Assembly: GCA_964489555.1 (NCBI GenBank)
Contig: CAZAZF010000003.1
Span: forward strand, 94,060 to 158,059
Length of the DNA stretch: 64,000 bases
Direction of reading: 5' to 3'
From: JAAZGD01 sp964489555
GTDB lineage: Bacteria; Bacillota; Clostridia; Peptostreptococcales; Anaerovoracaceae
Part shown: piece by piece, positions 25,569 to 34,252 of the stretch
Layout: every line of letters begins with the position of its first letter
Numbering within the stretch: the first letter of the stretch is position 1
Notes under the pieces: model-generated
The model's database searches: none
The model's input: the letters and a program-made list of their open reading frames with translations, nothing else
What the model was told of the DNA's origin: nothing
Position numbers and translations under genes: made by a program

Positions 25569-26624
25569 ATGAAACAACACCGGGCTTTTCAGCGAAATCT
25601 TAAGGATTTTGATATAAGATCATTGGAAACTCTCTTGGTTGAAATGGGGGAGCCTGCCTATCGGGCCAAACAAATTATGGACTGGTTGTATAAGGGCGTC
25701 AAGGATTTTGATTCCATGAAAAACATTCCCATCTCACTTCGGAAGAAGTTGGAAGAAGGGTTTACTACGGGAGCTGCTGCGGTGCTGTGTCAGCAAATAT
25801 CCAAAGAAGACGGAACCAGAAAGGTATTGTTTGAACTTGCAGATGGAGAAGGCGTGGAGTCGGTTCTGATGAAGTACCGGTACGGGAATTCTGTTTGTGT
25901 TTCCAGCCAGGCCGGTTGTGCTATGGGCTGTCACTTTTGTGCGTCGGGGCTTTTGGGGAAAGCACGGGATTTAACTGCGGGGGAAATGATGGATCAGATT
26001 GTCTCCATGGCGGATTTGGCAAAAACCCCCGTCGGCCACATGGTAGTGATGGGAACGGGAGAGCCTTTTGATAATTATGAGAATGTAGCTCAATTTCTTC
26101 GGATTTGTCATGGGGAAGAAGGATATGGGATGAGTTACCGCCACATGACGGTATCCACAGTAGGTCTTGTGGAGGGAATCAAACGGTTTGGAGAGGAATT
26201 TCCTCAGGTGAACCTGGCCATTTCTCTTCATGCCTCCAATGATGCAATACGTCAACAAATTATGCCCATTAACCGAAGATATCCCGTAGGGGAAGTGTTG
26301 GCAGCAGCTCATCAGCACAGTAAAAAAACCGGAAGAAGAGTGACTTTCGAATATGGCATGATGGCAGGAGTCAACGATGGAACAGATCAGGCTGCGGAGC
26401 TTGCCCGGCGATTAAAGGGAATGTTGTGTCATGTAAATTTGATTCCTTTAAACCCGGTGGAGGAATCTCCGTATAAAGGTTCGGAAAAGGAAGTTGTTAT
26501 AGCCTTTCAAAGAGAATTGGAGAAACGGCAGATTTCAGTAACGGTCAGAAGAGAGATGGGACAGGATATTCAGGCGGCTTGTGGCCAACTTCGCCTTGCG
26601 GCCAACAAGGGTTTGAGTGTATAA
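25569..26624 (+). CDS. rlmN: Dual-specificity 23S rRNA / tRNA adenine C2-methyltransferase RlmN
   Basis: Radical SAM enzyme that methylates C2 of A2503 in 23S rRNA and A37 in some tRNAs. The 351-residue protein has the cluster motif CxxxCxxC at C117, C121 and C124, the GTGEPFDNY SAM-binding segment, and a Cys near residue 341 (QAACGQL) matching the methyl-carrying cysteine. An AGGGGA site precedes ATG 25569. Cfr, the related resistance enzyme, is a less likely alternative because the N terminus and housekeeping context fit RlmN. Confidence 0.95.
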   Translation: MKQHRAFQRNLKDFDIRSLETLLVEMGEPAYRAKQIMDWLYKGVKDFDSMKNIPISLRKKLEEGFTTGAAAVLCQQISKEDGTRKVLFELADGEGVESVLMKYRYGNSVCVSSQAGCAMGCHFCASGLLGKARDLTAGEMMDQIVSMADLAKTPVGHMVVMGTGEPFDNYENVAQFLRICHGEEGYGMSYRHMTVSTVGLVEGIKRFGEEFPQVNLAISLHASNDAIRQQIMPINRRYPVGEVLAAAHQHSKKTGRRVTFEYGMMAGVNDGTDQAAELARRLKGMLCHVNLIPLNPVEESPYKGSEKEVVIAFQRELEKRQISVTVRREMGQDIQAACGQLRLAANKGLSV

Positions 26625-26625
26625 T
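26596..26625 (+). promoter_or_regulatory. Possible promoter for the P-loop gene
   Basis: TTGCGG at 26596-26601 and consensus TATAAT at 26620-26625 (18-base spacing), located over the end of rlmN. A further 60-base leader holds an AAAAGGAGGCGG ribosome binding site. Confidence 0.4.
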
Positions 26626-26686
26626 CGAAAGTAACAGGTAGTGTTCTGGAAGGACACGGGCAAAGAGAGAAAAGGAGGCGGTTATT

Positions 26687-27109
26687 ATGGTGAAGCTGGT
26701 AATCGGTCATAAGGGGACCGGAAAGACCAAGATTATGATAGATTCAGCAAACGACGCTGTGGAAAAAAGTGACGGCAGCATCGTGTTTATTAATACAGAT
26801 AGCAGGTTAATTTATGACCTGAATTATAAAATCCGCTTCATATGTATGGAGGAATACCCCCATATCACCAATAGCGATGAGTATATTGGATTCCTTTATG
26901 GAGTCATCAGCGGAGACCATGACATCGAAATTATTTATATCGACAGCATATTGAAACATGCCGATTTCGAATTGCCGGACCTCACCGAATTCGTCGATCG
27001 ATTGAAAGATATTTCCAAAGTTCACGAGTTGGATTTTGTGGTGAGCATCAGCGCAGATAAAGAGCAACTGGGGCATGTGAATTTTGAGGGATTGGAAATT
27101 ATGAACTAG
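26687..27109 (+). CDS. Small P-loop NTP-binding protein, function unknown
   Basis: A 140-residue protein with a Walker A motif GHKGTGKT at residues 7-14, immediately at the N terminus after a single beta strand, and a hydrophobic strand ending in acid, IEIIYIDSI (about 84-92), as a candidate Walker B. The size is that of a bare P-loop core with no DNA-binding or membrane region. Small proteins of this kind are seen next to housekeeping genes in Clostridia, sometimes named after PilT, but nothing here supports a pilus role. It is a single-gene unit with its own strong ribosome binding site and a perfect terminator. Confidence 0.75.
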   Translation: MVKLVIGHKGTGKTKIMIDSANDAVEKSDGSIVFINTDSRLIYDLNYKIRFICMEEYPHITNSDEYIGFLYGVISGDHDIEIIYIDSILKHADFELPDLTEFVDRLKDISKVHELDFVVSISADKEQLGHVNFEGLEIMN

Positions 27110-27116
27110 CGACTTT

Positions 27117-27156
27117 CGGGATTTTCCGGGAAAACCGGAAAATCCCGTTTTTTTTT
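27117..27156 (+). terminator. Strong terminator after the P-loop gene
   Basis: A perfect 13-base-pair stem: 27117-27129 with 27135-27147, loop GAAAA, then nine T. It ends right at the next gene. Confidence 0.92.
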
Positions 27157-27168
27157 ATGGAGGGAACA

Positions 27169-27978
27169 ATGATACTATCGGTTGCGCTGCTTCAGATGAA
27201 GAGTAGCAGGAAAAAAGAAGAGGCATGGGAAAAAGCGGAAGGGATGATAAGGGAGGCCGCTGAAAAGGGAGCCCATCTGGTGGTTTTGCCAGAGATGTGG
27301 AATTGCCCTTATTCCAATGAATTCTTTGCGTTGTATTCGGAGGAGGAGGGGGGCGAGACCTTTCAACTCATGAGCCGGGTCGCTAGACAGTACAAGGTGC
27401 ATCTTGCGGGAGGTTCTATTCCAGAGAGAGAAGGAGAGCATATTTTCAATACCAGCTTCTTCTTTAATGATGCGGGAGTTCTACTGGGAAAACATCGGAA
27501 AGCCCATTTGTTTGACATTCATGTTCCGGGAAAGATCTACTTCATGGAATCCGAAACTTTGACGCCCGGGCAAGGTGCCACAGTTGTGGAAACGGAGTTT
27601 GGGAAGATGGGATTGGCTATTTGTTATGATGTACGATTTCCGGAGTTATTTCGGAAGATGACATTAGCCGGTGCTGAAATAATCATTCTACCGGCTGCTT
27701 TTAGTGTTCCGACGGGAGAGGCGCATTGGGAAATTTCGCTTCGGGCCAGGGCGCTGGACAACCAGGTCTATTTACTGGCATGTTCTCCCGCCAGAGATTT
27801 GGAGGGTCCTTATCAGGCTTTTGGGGGCTCTTGCATTGTAGATCCTTGGGGACAAGTGGTGAAGATGGCTGGAAAAGAAGAAAGCATTGTGTACGGCGCC
27901 GTGAATTTCCAACGATTAGCGGAGGTAAGAGAGCAACTACCGCTCTTAAAACATCGACGCCCCGAGTTGTATGAATAA
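27169..27978 (+). CDS. Nitrilase-superfamily amidase (omega-amidase / Nit2-like)
   Basis: A carbon-nitrogen hydrolase with the full catalytic triad E42 (LPEMW), K111 (KHRKAHLFD) and C152 (ICYDVRFPE). The motifs and the 269-residue length are closest to the Nit2/omega-amidase group, which deamidates alpha-ketoglutaramate or alpha-ketosuccinamate; the substrate cannot be fixed from sequence. ATG 27169 is chosen because GGAGGG lies 5 bases upstream; an ATG at 27157 would put the ribosome binding site inside the gene. A terminator sits right before it, so it needs transcription from read-through or a promoter I do not see. Confidence 0.88.
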   Translation: MILSVALLQMKSSRKKEEAWEKAEGMIREAAEKGAHLVVLPEMWNCPYSNEFFALYSEEEGGETFQLMSRVARQYKVHLAGGSIPEREGEHIFNTSFFFNDAGVLLGKHRKAHLFDIHVPGKIYFMESETLTPGQGATVVETEFGKMGLAICYDVRFPELFRKMTLAGAEIIILPAAFSVPTGEAHWEISLRARALDNQVYLLACSPARDLEGPYQAFGGSCIVDPWGQVVKMAGKEESIVYGAVNFQRLAEVREQLPLLKHRRPELYE

Positions 27979-28000
27979 TAGGGAAAACTTGGGAAAGGTC

Positions 28001-28029
28001 TTTATTTTGATCGGGGGATACTTTATAAT
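28001..28029 (+). promoter_or_regulatory. Possible promoter of the BMP lipoprotein gene
   Basis: Consensus TATAAT at 28024-28029; the best-spaced -35 is the weak TTTATT at 28001-28006 (17 bases). No purine riboswitch is visible in the short leader. Confidence 0.4.
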
Positions 28030-28069
28030 ATGAGTATATTATTACTTCAAATGTAAGAGGAGGAACAAA

Positions 28070-29080
28070 ATGAAAAAAGTATTAGCGATTCTACTATGTC
28101 TTGTTCTCGTCATGAGCATGGTAGCTTGCGGCGGTGGTGGGGATGCGCCTGCGGTAGAAGACGGCCCGTTGGTGGTTCTGATTACCGATACCGGTGGTCT
28201 TGGTGATGAGTCTTTTAATGATTCTGCTTGGGCAGGATTCGAACGTGCCAGAGATGAATTTGGGGTTCAAATTCAGGTTATTGAGTCTTCTACTTCCGAC
28301 GATTATCTCCCGAATATCGCGGCTGCAGTAGAGGCAGGAGCTGCGCTGATTGTATGTAACGGATTCCTTATGGCAGAAGCGACGCAGCAAGCGGTAGATC
28401 AATATCCGGATCAAGCTTTTGCTTTGATTGACTCTGTAGATGCGCAGGGTCCCAATCTTTTGAACCTGACTTTCAATGAGCAGGAAGGGTCTTTCCTGGT
28501 GGGAGTAGCCGCCGCTATGATGAGCGAATCGGACATTATCGGTTTTGTTGGCGGAATTCAACTGCCTACTATTGAAAAATTCCAGTATGGATTTGAGGCG
28601 GGTGTACAAGCGGTTAATCCCGATGCACAAGTTTTGATCAATTACACCCAGTCCTTTAGTGATGCGGCTCTTGGTAAAGAGAATGCTCTTGCGCAAAACA
28701 AACTGGGCGCCGATGTGATATACCATGCTTCCGGCGGTTGCGGAATTGGTGTTATCCAGGCAGCTGGAGAACAAGGCTTTTGGGCCATCGGAGTGGATCA
28801 GGATCAGTCGGCTTTGGATCCGGAACATGTACTGTGTTCTATGATTAAACGTGTTGACAGCGCAACCTACAAAGCTATTGAGAGTGTTGTGAACGGTACT
28901 TTCGAGGGCGGAAATTATGTGTTCTCTATTGTAGATGAAGGAATTGGCGTTGGAGACAATGCGGGCAATCTGCCTGCAGATGTGGCCGCAGCTGTGGATG
29001 CTTGGAAGACAAGAATCCTGGATGGTGAATTTGTGGTTCCTTTTGACGCAGCTACTTTTGCAGGATTTTCTGTAGAATAA
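28070..29080 (+). CDS. BMP-family nucleoside-binding lipoprotein
   Basis: Substrate-binding protein of a nucleoside ABC transporter. The 336-residue chain begins with a lipoprotein signal peptide and lipobox MVAC with the lipid-bearing C20, so it is anchored outside the membrane. The mature part has the BMP motifs DTGGLGDESFNDSAW and GFVGGIQLPTIEKFQYGFEAG, and YHASGGCGIGV. AGAGGAGG lies before ATG 28070. It precedes the nupO-P-Q genes after a gap with two hairpins, a usual arrangement that allows more binding protein than membrane parts. Related PnrA/BmpA proteins bind purine nucleosides. Confidence 0.93.
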   Translation: MKKVLAILLCLVLVMSMVACGGGGDAPAVEDGPLVVLITDTGGLGDESFNDSAWAGFERARDEFGVQIQVIESSTSDDYLPNIAAAVEAGAALIVCNGFLMAEATQQAVDQYPDQAFALIDSVDAQGPNLLNLTFNEQEGSFLVGVAAAMMSESDIIGFVGGIQLPTIEKFQYGFEAGVQAVNPDAQVLINYTQSFSDAALGKENALAQNKLGADVIYHASGGCGIGVIQAAGEQGFWAIGVDQDQSALDPEHVLCSMIKRVDSATYKAIESVVNGTFEGGNYVFSIVDEGIGVGDNAGNLPADVAAAVDAWKTRILDGEFVVPFDAATFAGFSVE

Positions 29081-29104
29081 TCCGAATATCATTAATCCAC
29101 TTAT

Positions 29105-29134
29105 CATAAGGTCAGGCATCTGCCTGACCTTATG
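29105..29134 (+). repeat. Perfect inverted repeat after the BMP gene
   Basis: A 14-base arm at 29105-29118 (CATAAGGTCAGGCA) pairs perfectly with 29121-29134. There is no T run, so it is more likely a message-stabilising or attenuating hairpin than a full terminator. Confidence 0.6.
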
Positions 29135-29166
29135 TAAATCAGGAAAAAAGTCATGTCCACTCTCTT

Positions 29167-29218
29167 AAGAATTAAGCTTGTTTATGGTGCAAAAGTATGA
29201 TAAATGAGCTTAATTCTT
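29167..29218 (+). repeat. Second inverted repeat between the BMP gene and the ABC gene
   Basis: AAGAATTAAGCT at 29167-29178 and AGCTTAATTCTT at 29207-29218 are perfect 12-base complements separated by 28 bases. It could form a long stem-loop in RNA or be an operator with two half-sites. Confidence 0.5.
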
Positions 29219-29236
29219 GAGTATTCGGAGTAATCG

Positions 29237-30826
29237 ATGGAAGAGAGGAAGGTGAATTATCTTTTGGCAAAAGTAGTGGAAATGAAAAAAATCACAAAGG
29301 TATTTCCGGGAACCATTGCCAATGATCAAGTGGATTTCGACTTGGAGAAAGGCGAAATCCATGTTCTTTTGGGAGAGAATGGCGCCGGAAAAACCACCCT
29401 GATGAACATCTTGTACGGACTCTATCAACAAACATCCGGAGAAATTTTTTTTCATGGAGAAAAGGTGGACATTAGAGGTCCCAATGCGGCTATAGCATTG
29501 GGAATCGGAATGGTTCACCAACATTTTATGTTGGTGGAAAACTTTACTGTGGCGGAAAATATTATTTTGGGAAATGAACCTAGTAAATGGAAGGGATGGA
29601 AATTGGATATGGAGGACGCCATATCCAGGGTTCAGAAGGTTTCCGATGAATTTGGTCTGAAGGTGGACCCCAATGCGGTGATTGAAGATATTTCTGTGGG
29701 GTTGGCTCAGCGGGTTGAAATCTTGAAAGCGTTATACAAAGGAGCGGAGGTTTTGATTTTAGATGAACCGACGGCGGTTTTGACGCCTCAGGAAATTGAT
29801 GAAATGGGCATTATACTACGGAAGCTAACGGAGGAAGGAAAGTCCATTATATTAATTACCCACAAGTTAAAAGAAGTGTTGAGCATGAGCGATCGGGTTA
29901 CGGTGATTCGAAGAGGGAAAATCGTTAACACCCTAAAAACAAAGGACACCAATGTGGATGAACTGGCGGAGATGATGGTGGGACGTGAAGTGAAGCTCAC
30001 ATCGGATCGGACGGAAAAGGATCCTGGCCAAGTGATTTTGTCTGTACAGGAGATGGTTGTGAAGGATCACCGAAAGCTGGATGCAGTCAAAGGGATTTCT
30101 TTTGAAGTTCGGGCCGGCGAAGTATTGGCCATTGCGGGGGTAGATGGAAATGGCCAAAAGGAATTGGTGGAGGCTTTGACAGGTCTTACAAAAACAGCCG
30201 GAGGGAAAGTTTTGCTTTGTGGTACAGATATTACCGGAGCCAAGCCTCGTAAGGTGATTGAAGCGGGAGTGGGGCATATTCCGGAAGATCGACATAAAAG
30301 AGGGTTGATTCTTCAAAGTACCTTGGCGGAAAACTTGATTTTGGGATATCATTATTGTCCGCCCTTTGCCCGCAAAGGAGTGATGAATTATGAGGCTATT
30401 TATCAACATGGTAAAACTTTAATTGAAGAATTCGATGTGAGAACCCCCAATGAGAATGTAACGGCAGGCTCTCTTTCCGGAGGCAATCAGCAAAAGGCGA
30501 TTATCGCTCGGGAGTTTTATAAGGATCCCCCTCTGCTGATTGCGGCCCAACCTACTCGGGGATTGGATGTTGGAGCCATTGAATTTGTACATCGCAGACT
30601 GTTAGAACAACGGGCCAATAATAAGGCGGTGTTGCTGGTGTCTCTGGAGTTGGACGAGGTTATGAATTTGGCAGATCGGATTGCAGTAATCTACCAAGGG
30701 CAAATCGTAGGGGTAATTGACGGAAAGGATGCTACAGAGCGAAAATTGGGCATTATGATGGCGGGCGGCACTCTGGAAGAGGCCGATAAGGAAGGAGGGA
30801 CCACCAATGAGGGAAAAACTTCTTAA
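29237..30826 (+). CDS. nupO: Nucleoside ABC transporter ATPase (two ABC domains)
   Basis: ATP-binding subunit with two fused ABC domains (529 residues), as in NupO and RbsA. First domain: Walker A GENGAGKTT (residues 46-54), signature around SVGLAQRVEI, Walker B VLILDEPTAVL. Second domain: degenerate Walker A GVDGNGQKE, signature LSGGNQQK, and AAQPTRGLDVG instead of a canonical Walker B, so only one site is fully competent, normal for this group. The start is ATG 29237 or possibly TTG 29264, which has a better GGAAGGTG site. It overlaps the permease gene by 20 bases. Confidence 0.93.
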   Translation: MEERKVNYLLAKVVEMKKITKVFPGTIANDQVDFDLEKGEIHVLLGENGAGKTTLMNILYGLYQQTSGEIFFHGEKVDIRGPNAAIALGIGMVHQHFMLVENFTVAENIILGNEPSKWKGWKLDMEDAISRVQKVSDEFGLKVDPNAVIEDISVGLAQRVEILKALYKGAEVLILDEPTAVLTPQEIDEMGIILRKLTEEGKSIILITHKLKEVLSMSDRVTVIRRGKIVNTLKTKDTNVDELAEMMVGREVKLTSDRTEKDPGQVILSVQEMVVKDHRKLDAVKGISFEVRAGEVLAIAGVDGNGQKELVEALTGLTKTAGGKVLLCGTDITGAKPRKVIEAGVGHIPEDRHKRGLILQSTLAENLILGYHYCPPFARKGVMNYEAIYQHGKTLIEEFDVRTPNENVTAGSLSGGNQQKAIIAREFYKDPPLLIAAQPTRGLDVGAIEFVHRRLLEQRANNKAVLLVSLELDEVMNLADRIAVIYQGQIVGVIDGKDATERKLGIMMAGGTLEEADKEGGTTNEGKTS

Positions 30827-31946
30827 TATGTGGTCAGTTCTTAAACTGCCTTTAATTGCTGTTCTGGTTGGATTTTTAGTAGGTGCCGTGTGCATATTGG
30901 CTGCAGGTAGTAATCCCGTTACAGCATATGTTGCCTTATTCAAAGGGAGTCTTGCTTCCATTCCCAGCATTGGAGAGACCCTTTATAAAGTGACCCCCAT
31001 TTTATTAACGGGGCTGGCAGCTGCCATCGGATTTCGATGCGGCCTTTTCAATATTGGGGGAGAGGGCCAGTATGTAATAGCTGCCATCTCTACGGTAGCG
31101 GCGGCCTGGTATTTTCAATGGATGCCTCACTTTATTCTGGTTCCTTTCCTACTGCTCATCGGGATCATGGCGGGGGGGTTTTGGGGAGGCATTGCCGGAA
31201 TCTTAAAAGCGAAAATGGGAATCAATGAAGTTATCACCACCATTATGCTGAATTGGACCGCCTTGTACTTATCCAATTATTTGGTTCGAACGGTTTTGAA
31301 CCCGGCTACCATTTTGGGGTCCACCCCTAGAGGACATTCGGTTATCGTGCCGGAAGTGGCTCGTCTTGGTAAGCTGAGGGATGTGATTCCTGCGTTTGGG
31401 TTCTCCAGTGTTCACTCCGGTATTTTTATTGCGTTGGGAGTGGCGGTGGTGATGTGGTTTCTTCTGTTTAAAACCACCTTGGGTTATGAAATCCGGGGGG
31501 TTGGATTAAACCATCAAGCGGCAGAATACGGGGGCATTAGCAGTGCCAAAAATACTTTTTTGGCCATGTTCATATCGGGAGGTTTGGCGGGACTGGCGGG
31601 TTCAATCCAGATGCTGGGGTTGGTTTACATGGTTAATCAATCCACGGAGCTTCCCGGGTACGGATTTACAGGATTGTCGGTGGCACTGGTAGGGTTAAGT
31701 CATCCTCTGGGATGTATTCCGGCGGCGCTGTTGTTTGGAATACTGGAAAACGGTTCCCGTCAAATGCAGTTGGCAGGAATTCCCAAGGAAATTACGGCCA
31801 TTATTTCTGCTGTGATTCTGGTATTTGTGGCAGGGTCCTTGCTATTGAAATACGGAAGCAATTGGTATGAAAAGCAAAAGATGAAGAAACAAGGATTAAA
31901 GCAAGGCAGCCCGGTAATGGATGCAACAACAAAGGGGGTGGAGTAA
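30807..31946 (+). CDS. nupP: Nucleoside ABC transporter permease 1
   Basis: A 379-residue membrane protein with about nine hydrophobic segments and the BPD_transp_2 (LivM/RbsC-like) motifs GFRCGLFNIGGEGQYVI, GINEVITTIMLNW, and GGLAGLAGSIQMLG. It forms a heterodimeric pore with the next gene product. AAGGAGGG within the end of nupO precedes ATG 30807. The stop is immediately followed by the next start. Confidence 0.93.
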   Translation: MREKLLNMWSVLKLPLIAVLVGFLVGAVCILAAGSNPVTAYVALFKGSLASIPSIGETLYKVTPILLTGLAAAIGFRCGLFNIGGEGQYVIAAISTVAAAWYFQWMPHFILVPFLLLIGIMAGGFWGGIAGILKAKMGINEVITTIMLNWTALYLSNYLVRTVLNPATILGSTPRGHSVIVPEVARLGKLRDVIPAFGFSSVHSGIFIALGVAVVMWFLLFKTTLGYEIRGVGLNHQAAEYGGISSAKNTFLAMFISGGLAGLAGSIQMLGLVYMVNQSTELPGYGFTGLSVALVGLSHPLGCIPAALLFGILENGSRQMQLAGIPKEITAIISAVILVFVAGSLLLKYGSNWYEKQKMKKQGLKQGSPVMDATTKGVE

Positions 31947-32879
31947 ATGAATTCAATGATTGCGTTGGCTGTCATTGCTTCAGCTATTCGTCTTGCCACC
32001 CCGTTATTACTGGCAGCTCTGGGAGGCGTGTTCTCTGAACGGTCCGGTGTAGTGAACATTGGACTGGAAGGAATTATGATTTTTGGAGCGTTTTTTTCTG
32101 TTTGGTTTACTCATATGACAGGAAATGCCTGGGTTGGAGTAGTGGCGGCTATGGTATTCGGGGTGGTGGCGGCTTCTCTTCTGGCGGTAATTTCCATTAA
32201 TTTGAAAGGAAACCAAATCATAGCAGGTACAGCCATTAACCTTTTGGCGGCCGCGTTGACCGCCTTTTTCCTGGAGTTAATCTGGCATCGATCCGGCTCT
32301 ACGCCCATTTGCCCGGATATGTTGACCAGCAACCCTTTTCGTCTTCTGGAGGGAATTCCTTTGATTGGGAGTTTGTTCAAACAGTTTACGCCATTTGTTT
32401 ATCTGGCTTTTGCATTGGTGTTTGTTACCTATTATGTTTTGTGGAAAACCCCGTGGGGCCTTCATGTGAGGGCGGTGGGAGAACATCCGAAAGCTGCAGA
32501 TACCGTGGGAATTGGTGTTTACAAGACCCGGTGGACATGTGTGTTGATTTCCGGAGTTTTGGCGGGATTGGCCGGAGCTTGTTTGTCCATTGGGACCGTG
32601 GGACTTTTCCGGGAAGGAATGGTAGCGGGCAAAGGATTTATCGCCCTGGCGGCTATGGTGTTCGGAAAATGGCATCCAGCCGGTTCCTTGGGGGCTTGTT
32701 TGTTTTTTGGATTATGCTCTGCTATTCAAATTCAAGCGCAATCCTTTGGATTGAATGTGCCTAGTGAATTTTTAGCCATGGTCCCTTATGTTGCAACCAT
32801 TATTGTTCTTATTGGTGTGGTTGGAAAAGCGGTGGCTCCCAAGGCGGACGGTCAACCTTATGAAAAAGATGAAGCGTAA
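31947..32879 (+). CDS. nupQ: Nucleoside ABC transporter permease 2
   Basis: A 310-residue partner permease with about eight hydrophobic segments. Family motifs are ALGGVFSERSGVVNIGLEG near the N terminus, NQIIAGTAINLLA, and GKGFIALAAMVFGKW. The start codon directly follows the nupP stop, with AAGGGGGTGGAG as ribosome binding site. With the BMP lipoprotein, NupO and NupP it makes a complete nucleoside importer; deoD downstream supports purine nucleosides as cargo. Confidence 0.93.
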   Translation: MNSMIALAVIASAIRLATPLLLAALGGVFSERSGVVNIGLEGIMIFGAFFSVWFTHMTGNAWVGVVAAMVFGVVAASLLAVISINLKGNQIIAGTAINLLAAALTAFFLELIWHRSGSTPICPDMLTSNPFRLLEGIPLIGSLFKQFTPFVYLAFALVFVTYYVLWKTPWGLHVRAVGEHPKAADTVGIGVYKTRWTCVLISGVLAGLAGACLSIGTVGLFREGMVAGKGFIALAAMVFGKWHPAGSLGACLFFGLCSAIQIQAQSFGLNVPSEFLAMVPYVATIIVLIGVVGKAVAPKADGQPYEKDEA

Positions 32880-32887
32880 ATGAAAAT

Positions 32888-34252
32888 ATGGGAATTTTAC
32901 AGAAACTACCTGAAATTTTAGAATGGAGTCGAATGGAGGCGGAAAAAATTCTGCGTTCCTTGGAATCTGGGCAATATGTTTTAAATTTCTCGGACAAAAT
33001 GGTTCATCCCGGAGTGAATCCCAATGAAGTCATAGAAAATGAAGTGGTTTGGGGAGACAATCTTACCTATCTCATCAAGCTGTTGGAAGGTGGATTCAGA
33101 GGGAAAGTGGAGTTGATTTACGTAGATCCGCCCTTTTACTCCAAGTCCAACTACGAAGCGGTGGTGAGATTGGAATCGGAAGAGTTCCCCCCGGTGGCTC
33201 TGAAAAGGGAGGCCTATCAAGACTCCTGGAAAGAGGGTATGGATGTCTACTTGAAGATGTTGACCCTTCGTTTTATTCTCATGAGGGAATTGTTGTCGGA
33301 AAAGGGTTGTTTATGGGTTCATATGGATTGGCATGCCGTTTATCATGGCAAGTTGTTGTTGGACGAAATATTCGGGGAAAATTATTTTGTAAATGAAATC
33401 ATTTGGCAGTACAAATCCGGCGGCACCAGCAAACGGCGTTTTAGCAGAAAGCATGATACCTTATTGTTTTATGGGAAAACCAAGGATTATTTTTTTGATC
33501 CGCAGAAAGAGAAATCCTATAATCGGGATTACCGCCCTTATCGTTTTAAAGGTGTGAAGGAGTACAAGGACGAATTGGGATGGTATACTTTGGTGAATCA
33601 GAAAGATGTTTGGCCCATTGATATGGTAGGTAGAACTTCCGGTGAGAGAACCGGCTATGCCACACAGAAACCGGAGGCCTTGATGAATCGCATTTTAGAA
33701 AGTTGTACAAAACCAGGCGATTTGTGTGTGGATTTTTTTGCAGGATCCGGAACCTTGGGGGCATCGGCCGCTAGATTGGGCCGGCGGTTTCTTTTGTGCG
33801 ATGCGGAAGAAACGGCCGTAAATCACATGATTCCCCGGTTGGCTGATTTAGGAGCCTCCTTTCGATATCGGAAGGAAACCCGTCGACTGGATAGGGAGTT
33901 GGGAGAGGTAGACTTTTTTATAGAATTGACACCTTCCGACCTGGCCCAACAAGAAATATTAACCATTCGGTGGAAAGACTATCGAGTGAATGTGGAAAAA
34001 ACAGGGGTGGACGAAAAAGGAAAAAGGATTCTTCGCCAAGCAATGGTTCAGGATCCGCTTTCCCTAGTAGCCTATTGGAGTGTGGATGTTTCGTACGATG
34101 GCATTATCCATAAAAGCCACCAGATTTTCGCTCGAAAGGGAAAGAAAATGGAAGTGGATTTTCAGTGCATAGGACAGGAATTTCATACCATCCATATAAT
34201 GGGCGGAGATCTTTTAGGAAACATTTTTTGTAAGGAGTATATTTTGAAATGA
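32888..34252 (+). CDS. Orphan site-specific DNA methyltransferase (adenine N6 or cytosine N4)
   Basis: A 454-residue amino-methyltransferase with the catalytic motif IV DPPF at residues 80-83, an N-terminal WGDNLTYLIKLL segment, then the characteristic ATQKPEALMNRIL and SAM-binding motif I FFAGSGT (about 282-288). Motif IV before motif I is the beta-class order, as in type III Mod subunits. About 130 C-terminal residues are not explained by the core. No restriction, specificity or res gene is next to it; it lies between nupQ and a YitT gene, with a weak ribosome binding site, and its stop overlaps the next start by 4 bases. A regulatory or protective role is possible. Confidence 0.85.
   Translation: MGILQKLPEILEWSRMEAEKILRSLESGQYVLNFSDKMVHPGVNPNEVIENEVVWGDNLTYLIKLLEGGFRGKVELIYVDPPFYSKSNYEAVVRLESEEFPPVALKREAYQDSWKEGMDVYLKMLTLRFILMRELLSEKGCLWVHMDWHAVYHGKLLLDEIFGENYFVNEIIWQYKSGGTSKRRFSRKHDTLLFYGKTKDYFFDPQKEKSYNRDYRPYRFKGVKEYKDELGWYTLVNQKDVWPIDMVGRTSGERTGYATQKPEALMNRILESCTKPGDLCVDFFAGSGTLGASAARLGRRFLLCDAEETAVNHMIPRLADLGASFRYRKETRRLDRELGEVDFFIELTPSDLAQQEILTIRWKDYRVNVEKTGVDEKGKRILRQAMVQDPLSLVAYWSVDVSYDGIIHKSHQIFARKGKKMEVDFQCIGQEFHTIHIMGGDLLGNIFCKEYILK

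Noticed and set aside
28000..28069. Purine riboswitch before the nucleoside transporter
   Set aside because: The space between the -10 and the start codon is too short and none of the conserved core is present.
28094..29119. A 341-codon open frame on the minus strand opposite the BMP lipoprotein gene
   Set aside because: The plus-strand gene has a signal peptide and family motifs; the minus frame has no ribosome binding site and no recognisable motif, and is rich in residues produced by complementing a coding strand.
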